Shown one piece after another: positions 1-10,950 of a DNA stretch of 64,000 nt. Below the pieces are notes generated by a model that made no database searches, was not told the origin of the DNA, and saw nothing but the letters and a program-made list of their open reading frames with translations. The stretch covers positions 479,635-543,634 of the forward strand of contig ML978156.1 of NCBI GenBank assembly GCA_010015745.1, given 5' to 3'. The DNA is from Setomelanomma holmii. Taxonomy: Eukaryota > Ascomycota > Dothideomycetes > Pleosporales > Phaeosphaeriaceae. The translations under genes were made by a program, and so were the position numbers. How positions within the stretch are numbered: position 1 is the first letter of the stretch; each line of letters opens with the position of its first letter.

Positions 1-526
1 CCGTGGAATTGACCATTGCATTAAGAATGGTCTATTACACCGCAGCAATGTTCGTCGTCAATTGTTTTAGAATGTGAACTGCTGACGAACAAAGTTTGGT
101 CCACACAAGCTATAAGCAGGGAGTCTGATACGCTAATGCTGTGTTGCATACAAACCGGTGAGTAGCAAGCCACGACCACATTTACGTGCGCCTTTCTCAT
201 TGGCCCATGCCAAGTGAATTCGCCTCTACCGGTACCCCACCACCCCTCACTCAGCCACAAGTGAGCACCGAGTCGATTCGGACCAGTTCTCTTGGTCGAT
301 CGCCGGATTTGGAGACCAGTGCATACGTCCCCTCAGTAGTAGAGGCGAGTTCAGCCTGGTAGAGCTATATCGTCCACTAGGCGTCAACAGTGTCGTTCCA
401 GAGTTCGAAATCCTTCCTAAACCGGCTCACAACCATATTCACCTTCCACAGTGCTGATTAACTTCTCAAGCTGCTCTCACAAGCGCCACTCTATGTCCTA
501 TTTGTACCATTACTCGTCGAAGCACT
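1..526. other. intergenic, upstream of first HET gene
   Basis: No open frame here resembles a known protein. A stretch at 403-413 resembles a tRNA B box, but no A box or cloverleaf could be drawn around it. The right part should hold the promoter of the HET gene that starts at 527. Confidence 0.5.
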
Positions 527-3048
527 ATGGTAGAGCCAACATCCGACGATGAGGTGCATGCCTCTGCAGGCGAGAATTCATTGCGAGAATGGGCAGCTCG
601 CATCCTTGGAGACCCGGAAAAGATTTTCAAGGAGATGACGAACCCTGAAGGTTCTGATATCGATAATGTGCGGCAAGCAAAGATGCGTCTCATCAGCAAG
701 GTGATCGGAGCATCTCCAAGTATCATGGGGAAGGAAATTGACGGCGAGAACCCTATTTCCGTGTGGGAAAGACAACAGTACGTGGAAGCTCTCGGATCTA
801 TGGTTAGTCACCGTTTCAAGCCCTTTCAGTCATCCATGGATGCTAATATGTAACCATACCAGCCCCAAGATCCGGACAGAGCTTTCCGATCGTATGATTC
901 TGATGCTATCTTCCAACCCAATGACAGGTTATGTGCATCGTGTCGGCGTGTTCTAAAATATGGCTCCCAGCATAGTGCTTTTCACCATGGCAGTTTACAT
1001 TCCTTGGGAAGATCTTCCCATACCTGTCATATGTGTTTCATGGTCTTTCAAGCCGTACACGAACAATTCGACATGCCTGCGATGCAGTGGCGAGAGGATG
1101 TTCAGTTTTGGGCGCGACACAAGAGTAACGGTTCGGAAGGTCGTGCTTTATCTGCTCCGAAATCAGGGATTGTATTTACGGCAGTAGACTCGACCACCAA
1201 GGATCCCAGCCATGATAAGTATGAGCTGGAGCTCTTAACAATGCCCCTAGTCGGTAAGGTTATGGTTCAGAACATATTGTTGGACGCGATTTACTAACGT
1301 GCAGTCAGCTGGTGTGATCACACGTGCTTTATCTGCCGGTGATGATTGCGATGATCTTTCCACTGGATCAGCGGCTCGGATGGAGTTGGCTCGGACTTGG
1401 TTTAACAACTGCCGATTATTCCACTCGTCGTGTAACAAGGCGCCAACAAAATTGTTTCGTCTACCTTCTCGTGTGATCGACGTAGGAGGTCCTCGTGATC
1501 ATGAACAGCCGTTTTTGTACGAGAGCAGGGGAGATGTGGGTTCCTATTCAGCTCTGAGCCACCGCTGGGGTGGATCCAACGTACTCACCACCACTTTACA
1601 GTCTATTGAGGAGCGCAAACGGCAGATTCCTCTTTGCACTTTGCCTAAAACAATGAGAGATGCTATTCATGTTACGCGAGCGCTCGGGATTCGGTACATC
1701 TGGATTGACTCCCTGTGTATTGTGCAGGATCATCTTGGCGACTGGGCTTTGGAAGCGGAGAAGATGGGCGAGATTTACAAGAATGCAACCTTGACCATTG
1801 CATCCGTACTTGCCACGAATGCAGAGAGTGGATGTTTTGCGGACTACGACGGCCGCAAACATCGTCCATGTCGGCTCGGAATAACTGCCAAACGAACGAG
1901 TCAATCATCCGAAGATGCCGGAGAAGAGCAAGTCTGGTATATGCACCATCTTCGTAAGCCGGAAAGGAAAGACAGGCAATCCTATCGTCCACGCGGACCC
2001 CTTGACACCCGTGGCTGGGTATTGCAAGAAGAGGTTCTATCGACGCGAGTGTTGTCGTTCTGCGACGACGGCATATATTGGGAGTGCCTCGAGAACGATG
2101 CTTCGGAAGGAGACCCGGGAGGACACGGCAAAGGAGACATGCTAAATCAATACCCCCGCAGCCGGTTTGCAAGAGTGTTCAAGACCAGTCTCATCAGCGC
2201 TACAAGCAATAGTGCGGACCCCTGGAATATTTCTTTGAAGGACGCCTGGAGATCTGTTGTCAAAGACTATACAGCCAGAAAGCTTACTTACAATTCGGAT
2301 ACACTACTTGCGGTCCAAGGCTTAGCGAACTATATTCAACAGGAGACGGGTTGGCAGTATCGCTCCGGCCTTTGGAGTCATGACTTCCACGAGCAATTGT
2401 GCTGGTATGTTGATAGAGGCATCAGAGATGCCGCCTGGCAAGCCCCCGAAGATCTTCTCTTGCGAATACTAAGGAAGCAATTGACCCTCGAGTCTAGACC
2501 TGTTGGGCCTCATTCACGCAACATAACTGTGCCGTCTTGGTCGTGGGCAAAGTCGACACATGTCATCGTGTGGGAAGAAGAGCATTTCGATCGTATTACT
2601 TCGCTGCTGGACTACGCACACTTGCTTGTAGAGGGCCGGAATTCAGGCGATGAACTCACAAGAATCGTTACGCGCGGTGTGGTGGTGCCAGGTAGAACCA
2701 GATATGGCGATGACACTACTTTGTTAGTTCTCCTCACAAAGGCGGAAGAAGCTTACCTTACACTACAGCAGCGACTACGTAGAGAGTCTCACGACTGTCA
2801 CGATCTGCTCCGAACGGTACTTTTGCGATGAAGTGGACCGGAATGACGGCCGCGTGTTTTGCCTCGGGATTGCTAGCGGCACTAAGTACACCTATTCGCT
2901 CTGTCTATACCCTACAGAGAACTGCTACCTTCGCAACAGGAGTGTGGAGAAAATGGAGTTCTCTCGCGTTGGCTTAGCGCTTTGGACGTTGGATGGATGG
3001 CAAGAGTTTGCCAAGAATGCAGAGAGCATGACGGTCGAGATTATTTGA
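527..3048 (+). CDS. HET-domain (heterokaryon incompatibility) protein
   Basis: This is a HET-domain protein; the family acts in fungal non-self recognition and regulated cell death. Exons 527-802, 863-1253 and 1309 onward are joined by two clear introns: 803-862 with branch TGCTAAT, and 1254-1308 with branch TACTAAC. The N-terminal region (about residues 90-150) has the LCxxC...HHxSLxSL...CHMC pattern seen before many HET domains. The HET core begins near residue 300 (SYSALSHRWG) and continues with YIWIDSLCIVQD, the EI-Y-NA-LTIA block and a PSWSWA motif. The main frame stops at 2831. The expected C-terminal block (ICSERYFCDE ... FSRVGLALW ... VEII) is in the +1 frame from about 2728 to 3048. 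A weak intron of 43-49 nt ending at the TTAG at 2727 would join it in frame, giving about 785 residues. Otherwise a one-base shift truncates the protein at 729 residues. Family assignment is firm; integrity of the 3' end is uncertain. Confidence 0.85.
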
Positions 3049-3500
3049 CAAATTCGAAGCCGGGAAAGTGGGTATTGCAGGAGCATTATGCTCGAAAGAT
3101 GGCGTGTTGGTATCAGTTCCATATAACTCAATGGAAAAAGGCACACCTCTATTTGCTCACCATGGATCTTCATTGAAATCTGGCGAATAAGGTGGTATTC
3201 GAAGGCTGCTGTGCCAGACAAAATGACCGTAGCAAGCCCGCCCGACAGTAGTGCGACTATGGTCGAGAACGCTCGGCGACTTCACCTTCCAGGTTCAGAT
3301 CTGGCACTACGTTTACTTCCTCTCGTGAAGCACGAGACTGCATAGTCTATCAGGGAGCCAAGTAGTTTCGTAATACATAGTGTTGTGCGACGTGGAAAAA
3401 GGGATGTGGCGGAAGCGCTAAACATGGAACCGTGCACCTTCCTAGTCTACCACCGGACTGACACTACCCCTCCAAGCTACTCCTCCTCATCTGGAACGAC
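3049..3500. other. intergenic between two HET loci
   Basis: About 450 bases separate the first HET gene from the HET pseudogene. I see no coding potential or repeat. Confidence 0.5.
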
Positions 3501-5354
3501 ATGAACCCTTACACTTACACTCCGCTTTCGTATGATGATGGTATCCGAGTTCTGGAGTTGCAGCCAGGCCATTTTGGAGACCCGCTTCAAACGCGACTGC
3601 ACAACGTCCGGCTCTCAGATGATCCCACCTTCGCTGCACTCTCATACTGCTGGGGAGATGCGAAATTCGATGTGTGTCTGCTATGCGACGGGCAAGCATT
3701 GAACATCACCGAAAGTCTAGTGGCAGCCCTCAATCGCCTCCATGATGCCACACAACTACTTTTGATCTGGGTAGACCAGGTGTGCATCAATCAGGAAAGA
3801 TGTCCTAGAGAGGGCAGCACAAATCACGCTCATGGGCCGGATTTACTGCAAAGCCGAGAGAGTACTCATATGGCTAGGAGAAGAGAATGCAGACAGCGTT
3901 CTTGGTCTTCGCATTGTCGACAGGCTGTCAAAGGCACAACTCAGAAGAGACCATAATGGCGACCGGAGAAACAAGTATCAGCTTCTTATGGTCGGCTTCT
4001 CAGAGTACAACCTACCATATTCTGACGATATCGCATATGCGTCCTTCCTCAAGCTCTCTCAATGGCCCTATTTTAGCCGAGGCTGGATCTTACAGGAAGC
4101 TGTGCTCGCGAAGGAAAGTGTCATACACTGCGGCGGGTATAGCTTTACGCTCGATGACTACTATCGCGCTCTTGTGTGCTACTTCGATTGGGGCTTTGAG
4201 GAAAATTTGAATATAGACAACATGATGCGTTCATGGGTCTTATTGGAATGCGGCAATCCTGGAGGAAAGGCCACAGGGAAGAGTTGCTCACACTTCTCTT
4301 CCAAACGCGTTCAACGATAACCACGGATCCCAAAGACAAAGTTTATTGCTTGCTGGCTCTTGCAAGTGATACCGACAAGCTCGAGATCAAGCCCAGTTAC
4401 GAGGAAGAATACAGTTTCCGGGACGCGTACAGGGATATTGCGATGACGATTATTCAAAAGTCGAATAATCTTGACGTGCTATCGGTCCCACGATCTAATG
4501 CTGATGGCGATGGCCTACTGCCATCCTGAATTCCGGATTGGCGACCGGCTAAAAGCTACATGTTGTCCTTCACTGCGCGAGAACAATTGAAAAGCACCAA
4601 CTATCGCGCCACGGGTGACTCCGAAGCCTGCATACTGACAAATAGCGAGACCGGTCTTCTTGGTCTATCAGGCCATTGTGTCGACCGTATTGTAGAACGT
4701 GGTGATGTTTACCGATATGAAGAGAAGGATACGACCCAGCGATCGTACCTTCAGCAACTTCGTGAGGGCTTTATGTTTGGCCTGACTCTCCGGCTGCGGT
4801 ACATCAACTGGATGTATGTCGCTGGCGTCTACACGAAAGGCGATCATGTCTCAGGACGTAGTAGAGAAGAGGCGTTCTGGAGAACACTCGTTGCAGGCCA
4901 CCCATTCGATCCGGATACCAACTTTGACAAAGTCAGATCCGACTATCGCGCATGGAGCAGCAACATACTCAGATTCAGCTCGCTCCGGACATGGACGCCG
5001 CGATACTTGTTTGTTGCACTGGTTACGTTGAAAATCGTATCGGAAGGATTACGAACCATGTTCGCTCTGATCTTCTTTCTCCCGCTTTATGATCGCAGTC
5101 ACGAACCGTTTAATGCGTTGGTACAATGCGTGGCACAGCGCAAGCTTTTCCGAACATCCGGTGGTTACATTGGCCTTGCACCTAAGTCGGCAAGGAATGG
5201 AGACACTATTGCTCTATTCCAAGGTGGCAGGTTGCCTCTTATCAATAGACAGCGTGGAGAGCATTGGACACTCATCGGAGATTGCTACATCCACGGACTG
5301 ATGGAAGGAGAAAGGTTTGAGATCAACAAGTGTGAGACCATGTGGATGGAATAG
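3501..5354 (+). pseudogene. HET-domain gene, decayed
   Basis: All pieces of one HET-domain protein lie in order, but in different frames. Piece 1 (from 3501) carries FAALSYCWG and LIWVDQVCINQE. At 3795-3800 an extra base, probably in the AAA run, shifts the frame. Piece 2 (about 3799-4230) continues with DVLERAAQITLMGRIY, VLIWLGEE and FSRGWILQEAVLA. A second shift near 4220-4240 leads to piece 3 (TDPKDKVYCLLALASD). Piece 3 reaches an in-frame TGA at 4527-4529, exactly where the family motif SWxPDW has its first Trp: PS-stop-IPDW. The frame then stays open to 5354 with the usual C-terminal block (GYIGLAPKSARNGDTIALF ... WTLIGDCYIHGLMEGE). No GT-AG introns explain these breaks. The remaining first ORF is only 151 codons. 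This is best read as a recently inactivated allorecognition gene, unless the breaks are assembly errors. Confidence 0.85.
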
Positions 5355-5405
5355 TGGCATTGCAAAAGTATGTTCGACAACGTATACGCTTTTCCAATCT
5401 CACTC

Positions 5406-6338
5406 TCATTCCAACTTCAGTGGATTCGCTAGAAAATACTCCTCCAACGTCGTCAATCGCCCCCTCGCTTGATCCGCCGCCCATTTAACCTTTTCCTCCA
5501 TATCCTCGCCAAAGTACCCATAATTCTGCATATACGTCATAATCTCAGCTACATGGTCTTTCATCGTCAACGGGAGAAACCCGCGCCAATCCTCCTCCGG
5601 AATCTGCTTATACGCGACTTCTTTCCCCGACGCCTTGCTCATAGCCTGCACGACCTCGCTGTACGTATACAGACCAGTGGCTGCGTACAGCGCCTTTCCC
5701 TCATATTCGACAAAGTCAGCGAGGATAGCGATGATCCATTTCCCCGTGTCGCCAGCTGCGTCGATCAGTGGCAGTCTTGTCTCAGGACTAACAAAATTAA
5801 ACACCGCATAAGTCCCGTCGCCAACCGGATGCGGCGCCATGGAGTCGCTGAAATTAGACATGAACGAGCCAGGCGCGAAGAATGCACTCTTCAAAGGCAG
5901 TGTGCGAACATACTGCTCCACTTCTTCCTTGCCGTCGAAGTGGCCCATGTTCTTGAGCTTGCCGCCTGATATCTTTCCGGCATTGGGCAGGGTTGACCAG
6001 ATGTAGTAAGGCACACCGGCAGCGACGGCAGCGTCAGCGAGGGCGTGGCCTTGCGCGATTTCGTGCGAGTATGTGTGGCCGTCGTAGATGGTGATTGTGT
6101 TGGCAAAGACTACGTGTGCACCTTCGAACGCTTTTTTGAGAGAGGTGGCGTCGTTGATGTCGGCTTTGACGACTTCAATTCCTCTTTTCGCAAGCGCCTG
6201 CGCGCTGAGCTGGTTTGGGTCGCGAGTTGTTCCTCGAATAGTGTACTCTTTGCTCAGTTGAGCGTCTTTCAGCACAGCGTCGACGACGGAGCCCCCTTGT
6301 TGGCCAGTGGCGCCGATCACGACAAGGGTCTTCGACAT
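5406..6338 (-). CDS. NmrA-like family NAD(P)-binding protein
   Basis: A 310-residue single-exon protein of the NmrA-like / atypical short-chain dehydrogenase family. The N-terminal dinucleotide-binding loop GATGQQG lies at residues 9-15, after a hydrophobic beta strand. It is followed by a TRDPNQ segment of the kind that selects NADP, and by the family blocks VVKADINDATSLKKAF, VFANT, YYIWSTLPN and FFAPGSFMSNF. The YxxxK catalytic pair of classical SDRs is not evident, as is usual here. Members act as redox sensors (NmrA in nitrogen control) or as reductases; the substrate cannot be read from sequence. The stop lies about 50 bases from the end of the convergent HET pseudogene. Confidence 0.88.
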   Translation of the reverse strand: MSKTLVVIGATGQQGGSVVDAVLKDAQLSKEYTIRGTTRDPNQLSAQALAKRGIEVVKADINDATSLKKAFEGAHVVFANTITIYDGHTYSHEIAQGHALADAAVAAGVPYYIWSTLPNAGKISGGKLKNMGHFDGKEEVEQYVRTLPLKSAFFAPGSFMSNFSDSMAPHPVGDGTYAVFNFVSPETRLPLIDAAGDTGKWIIAILADFVEYEGKALYAATGLYTYSEVVQAMSKASGKEVAYKQIPEEDWRGFLPLTMKDHVAEIMTYMQNYGYFGEDMEEKVKWAADQARGRLTTLEEYFLANPLKLE

Positions 6339-6779
6339 CTTGTCTTCTGACTTTGTTGTTGAATATGAGCTTAGATACTACGAACATCTCTTTCTTTAGA
6401 TGTCGGACAAGAATACCTTGAGGTTGATGTACGAAGGCAGTACATGGCTGACATACATTTTGTACATCGAGGTTGTCTCATCGTCCGGACTTAATCCAAC
6501 AACTCCGCTGTCGTCATGACTGCACTGTGCCGCAACTGCCAAGGTACTCAAACGAGACATGTACACATGCATTCCTTGTAAGTCCGGTGCTGGAAAGCGA
6601 GCGGTTCTGCCATCTGCGTAAATGGCTACATGATCGAAATGATACCGCGATACGGTCTGCCGTTATGGTGCTCAATCAGCTTGGCTGTCGAGCATTGTTC
6701 AATGAGGCATTCCCCAAAAGGGCTCGATAACCAAGTCCAAACCTGGGGAACGCTGATGATGCAACAACATCTCTAGAAT
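6339..6779. other. intergenic, NmrA-like promoter and SDR 3' flank
   Basis: About 440 bases between two minus-strand genes. It should contain the promoter of the NmrA-like gene. No supported ORF or repeat. Confidence 0.45.
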
Positions 6780-7650
6780 CTACCAAGGCTGTACCCCATC
6801 CTTCGTAATAACCTTACCAGTATCACCATCCCTCTCGCCCTCAATAACACTCCGTACAAACTGCCCCGCAACCTCAGGATCACCTGCGCCCATCTTTTTG
6901 ATCATCTCAGGATTTCCACCCAGCCCCGTCGCCAAAAAGCCAGGCGAGATTGCAAACACCTTTACACCATCTTCATGCAGCGTTTTATGCCATTCTCTCA
7001 TTAGCATGTTCATGCCAGTCTTTGCGCTGCGGTATGCTGGCACGCCGAAACCAGTCTTGGGCCAGCCTTTGGGCGGATACTTGTTGACAACTAGATCTTG
7101 GTTCTCGGTGCCGGCAAGGGTTGATGTGCCGGATGTGATGAAGAGTAAGCGTGGGTCGGGTGCTTGGAGGAGTAAGGGGATAAAGATGGATGTCATGACT
7201 TGGGTGCTGGAGGTGTTGACGTTCCAAGACTGATTCCAGGCTTCGCGCTCGGACATTTTGCCCTGCTTGACGAGTTGGTCGAACTGTGCGCCTAAGGTCC
7301 CTGTCAGTGGTGCTTGTTGATGCTTGGGTATTCTTGGCTATACCAGCATTGTTGACGAGAATGTCGAGCTTGCCGAACTTGGACTTTACTATGTCGAATG
7401 CAGCGTTGATCGAGTCGTCCGACTCGATATCGATCTGGACCGCGTGGAGCTTGCTCTTGGTATCTGGCAACTCTTTCTGCGCGGCACTGATGGCATTCTG
7501 CACCTTGTCCGGTGAGCGACCACCAACAATGATTACATAGTTGTGATTGGAGCTACATAGAGCACGAACAATCTGGAAGCCAATGCCAGTGTTGGCGCCT
7601 GTGATCAGAACGATCTTGGATGTCATCATCAGAGGAGAAGAGATGCACAA
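6780..7650 (-). CDS. short-chain dehydrogenase/reductase (SDR)
   Basis: A classical SDR, an NAD(P)-dependent oxidoreductase of unknown substrate. Two exons (7650 or 7626 down to 7344, and 7291-6780) flank a 52-nt intron at 7292-7343 with donor GTATAG, branch CTGAC and acceptor TTAG. The splice joins NNAG to AQFDQLV. Motifs are TGANTGIGF for cofactor binding, LVNNAG, a Ser region (FITSGTSTLAG) and YRSAKTGMNM with the catalytic Tyr and Lys. The C-terminal ISPGFLATGLGGN fits the family. The start at 7626 (MTSKIVLITG, 264 residues) is preferred over 7650 because it places the Rossmann fold at the usual distance from the N-terminus. It lies in the same orientation as the NmrA-like gene, but the spacing suggests separate transcription. 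Confidence 0.9.
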
Positions 7651-8299
7651 GTTTTAGCTGTAGTGTACAAAGACTGGAAAGACATGACCTTTACGAAGAG
7701 TGCCGAGCATCTTGTACTCTCGGTGACGGGTCAACCGGCAACATTGAGGCGTAGACGCTAGATCCACTTGGGCAAGATGCAGGTGCAAGATCTCGGAAGT
7801 ATCAAACGCTAAGTCCGCCTTGCATGCGTGGTACAAAGTAGCGCCGCCTTAAGCATCCTTGGAGGTGCATTCGATTCTGATGGCTTAGCACAGTTGGGGT
7901 GAAGTGTCATCCGAGGAATGATGTCAGCTCTAGAGTGCTCTTATTGCAAACCTTACTGAACTTCAACGTTGGGTACTCATCCCTCCACATCGCAGCCAAT
8001 CTCCGATTGGAATAGAACACCGAAGATGCAAGCGTCTGCGTGTATGACACGTTTTGTGCATCTCGCTGACCACGAAGTATGTAATGGTGGATCGCAATAA
8101 CCTCAAAGGTTGGCGTTTAGGAAGGGGTGAACGCAGCGCACGTCCACACTCCACGACTTCCCAACATCTTTCCGCTCTCTTCCTCGATCATGTACAGCCA
8201 GAAAGTGTCCCTCTCGATCATTCAAGGTCTACCCAACACCAAGACACGCACTTCCACCTTAGGCATACCAGCCGAGACTAGCCTATCCTTCATCATGGC
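7651..8299. other. intergenic, SDR promoter region
   Basis: About 650 bases upstream of the SDR and downstream of the 2EXR-like gene. Only short ORFs without recognisable similarity. Confidence 0.45.
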
Positions 8300-8935
8300 C
8301 TAAATTGTAGCAATAGCAAGATCTTCGGATATGTCCCAGCCGAGAATTGGGAAGGTAGCGATCTCAAGGGTACGCAGATCTTTGAAATGTGATAGCTTTG
8401 TGCGGAAGTAGTTTACGCTGCACATATCACTCTTGAGGGGCTTCTTCGCACAGAAGCGCAGAGTTTGTACTTGCTTCAATTGCGCGCCGTACGTTGGGAT
8501 CCAAACATTGAGAACGGCTGAGCTCAATGGCTTGAACGTGTTCAGCTTGAACGGGAGGTGGCGTGCCTCTAGGTTGACTTGGCGACAAACTTGGAGCAGC
8601 GCGAAAGTATATGATGGCCGGCCAGAGCGTGTGACATTGTCGGTGACCGCGGTGAAGTAGTCGAACTGCTTGCAGTCGTGCTTTTCCGGGAACATCCAGG
8701 CAGAGCCCGTCAACCAGTATCTGCCGGGCCTGGAGCATGCCTGGAGGAGCATGCCGATATGTTTATTGCCACAGACATGTTCGTAGATTCTTGATTCTGA
8801 GCTCGGCAGGAAGACACAGAAGAGGGGAAAGGACCTGATCGCGTTGAGAGCTGAAACACGTTGGGGGGATGCATGACTGGGCCAACGTACTCGGACTTGC
8901 AGTTCGGTGTAACTGAACATGCACGGGGTCTGCAT
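8300..8935 (-). CDS. 2EXR/DUF7730-like protein, possibly frameshifted
   Basis: A 211-codon frame resembling the large fungal 2EXR/DUF7730 (F-box-like) family of unknown function. It has SRIYEHVCG, ALLQVCRQVNLEARHLPF and a following VQTLRF strand. The signature of this family is LPxELRxxIYxxV. In the listed frame it reads LPSSESRIYEHV. In the overlapping upstream frame the same bases read LPAELRIKN and then run to a stop at 8763. A one-base difference within about 8785-8802, in a near-duplicated AGAATC-A-AGAATC stretch, would unite LPAELR with RIYEHV. Either the protein starts at 8935 with a diverged motif, or the gene is a pseudogene whose true N-terminus (SSQRDQVLSPLLCLPAEL) lies in the other frame. 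The RFC2 gene follows upstream on the same strand. Confidence 0.55.
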   Translation of the reverse strand: MQTPCMFSYTELQVRVRWPSHASPQRVSALNAIRSFPLFCVFLPSSESRIYEHVCGNKHIGMLLQACSRPGRYWLTGSAWMFPEKHDCKQFDYFTAVTDNVTRSGRPSYTFALLQVCRQVNLEARHLPFKLNTFKPLSSAVLNVWIPTYGAQLKQVQTLRFCAKKPLKSDMCSVNYFRTKLSHFKDLRTLEIATFPILGWDISEDLAIATI

Positions 8936-9285
8936 GATGCGATGTCACTGTGGCGGTCAACACAATGAGATTTGGACGACGCTGACCAGCGCCGTGTTGA
9001 GGACTGCCTGAACGTGAGGGAGAGGATGTGGGTGCGAGCGAGTTGCTAGCGAAATTTAAGCAAAGTTTGACGTCGATGCCAAGGCGCATCCGTGCGAGTG
9101 AAAGTGAGAAGGCACGAGCGACGGTGCGGGTCAGTCGGAAATAGTCAAAGTGATGAGAGTCAAAAGCTTCGTGAGGGTATACGTGCATCCCCAACAACCA
9201 CGAGCGCTCTTTCTTTCTTATGGCACGTCCAATGCTCTTCACGATGCTGACGTGCCTGTCTCTTCTGTGTTGACCTGTCTCTTCC

Positions 9286-10592
9286 TCAAGCACCACACAG
9301 CACTCCCGCAACCCTGACACCCAAATCCAGCACAGCAAGATGCTCATCCCCACCATCCACGAGCCTCTTATCCGTCTCGCTAAACACACCCACCAGCCGA
9401 ACTTTCTTGATATCTTCCACCCGCTCATCAAACATGACTTGCTCATACAGTTGACTCACAGTCTGACTCGCACTCCACCCCTCCGCAGTCATATTCTCCA
9501 CCACCCTAGCAATCTCCGCATATCGTATCGATCTCGAACTCGACTTGGGGAACAAGCTGTCCGAGAACGTCCCGAGTGTCGCAGCCGGTATAACGCCCGC
9601 TATCTCAGCAATTTGCTCAAGCGTAATTTTCGACCCCGACGTCTTCGCAGGCTCATCAACATCCATCTCATCCTCATCTTCCACGACTCTCTTCTTCCCC
9701 TTCGCCTTCCCTTCACCCGCCTGAATCGCACCCACCAACCGCGCCGCACTCTGCAAGAACGTGATCGCTTTCCTCAAATCGCCATCTGCAACCCTCACAA
9801 GCTCCTCACTAACACCATCATCCAACGTCACACCCTCCAGCTTCGCAATATCCTCTACGCGCCTCACCGCATTGCCCTGATCCAAGCTCTTGAAGCGAAA
9901 CTTGCTGCATCTCGACGCCAACGGATCAATAATGCGCGTCACGTAATTACACACGAGACAAAAGCGCGTCATCTTCGAGTACGTTTCCATCGTGCGTCTG
10001 AGCGCTGACTGCGCATCTTGCGTCATGCTGTCCGCCTCATCCAGGACGATGATTTTGAACGGCGGACACGGATACTTGTCTCGGTACTTCACCATCTTGC
10101 CCGCATCGGGACTGTCCTTGTCTTCGACCATGACGTTGTATGTAGGCGCTACGCTGAGTTGTTGGCGCGCAAAGTCCTTGACTTTCTGGCGCACGATGCT
10201 AATGCCGCGTTCGTCTGAAGCGTTGAGTTCGAGGACACGGGATTTGATCAGGTCGGGGCCGTAGAGCTGCTTTGCGAGTGCGAGGATGGTAGAGGTTTTG
10301 CCGGTTCCTGGTGGGCCATAGAAGAGCATATGTGGGAGGTTGGAGGATTGGAGGGTGCGGGAGAGGATTTGGATCGTGTTGTCTTGTGCTGTGACTTCGG
10401 ATAGTGTCTTGGGGCGACTGTATGTTTCATTAGTATTGCTTGCGACAGGATAGCACTTGCTTTTAGGGAACCACACTATTTCTCAACCCATGGCTGTAAC
10501 CGATTAGGCTCCTGCTTGCTTGTGAGAGCCTTTGATGAGCTGGCTTGTGCAGCGGCTTGCTGCCGTGCTTTGAGATTGAAGAAGTCTGCCAT
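9286..10592 (-). CDS. RFC2: replication factor C small subunit (Rfc2 / human RFC4 type)
   Basis: A subunit of the RFC clamp loader, which opens PCNA and loads it at primer-template junctions in the nucleus. Exons 10592-10477 and 10417-9286 are joined across a 59-nt intron (10418-10476) with donor GTGTGG, branch ACTAATG and acceptor ACAG. The splice restores the RFC signature PWVEKYRPKTL at residues 34-44. The protein is 415 residues. The Walker A motif GPPGTGKT is at about 73-80. ELNASDERGI, Walker B VLDEADSM and the sensor/arginine-finger block ASRCSKFRF follow. DGDLRKAITFLQSA marks the AAA+ lid. An acidic and basic insert (GKAKGKKRVVEDEDEMD) sits between the lid and the C-terminal collar domain. 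The start MADFFNLKARQ gives the normal length; the upstream in-frame extension is not needed. Confidence 0.95.
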
Positions 10593-10950
10593 GGTACTGT
10601 GTCGTGGTTGTTGCGAGTATGTTGCGGGGATGACGGTAAGTTTAAGTGGAACGCGGACGCGACGCGAGCTCACGTTCGAACGTGATAGCGCACAGGCCAT
10701 GCAGCCTTTCATCTAATCACATCATGGGTAGTTCTGCACACCGCAAGGCACTTTCATATCATGTCTTGCACTTCTCGCTTTCTATGTAGGGTATTTCCTG
10801 GTCCATAGTCCTTAGCTCGATGCAAATACCAGATGCTCTTTCCGACATTCAGCGGCCTATCGCGTCGCATAGCTGAACCTCAGTAGTCCTCCTCAGTGTC
10901 GCCCGATCGTGTTCGAACCTACAAAGTCAAAGCATAGCTACAGGAACGCC
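10593..10950. other. intergenic, RFC2 promoter / NPL4 3' flank
   Basis: About 360 bases between two genes on the same strand. It holds the RFC2 promoter and NPL4 terminator region. A GTTCGAACCT at 10911-10920 resembles a tRNA B box, but no tRNA could be folded around it. Confidence 0.45.

Noticed and set aside
403..413. tRNA B-box-like GTTCGAAATCC (and GTTCGAACCT at 10911)
   Set aside because: No matching A box at the right distance and no acceptor stem or cloverleaf could be drawn.
3501..5354. explaining the HET frame breaks by introns
   Set aside because: No GT-AG pair of reasonable length spans either break without deleting conserved motif residues, and the TGA lies inside a conserved motif.
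9340..10008. 222-codon plus-strand ORF
   Set aside because: Antisense to RFC2; Arg/Leu/His-rich low-complexity translation without a domain.
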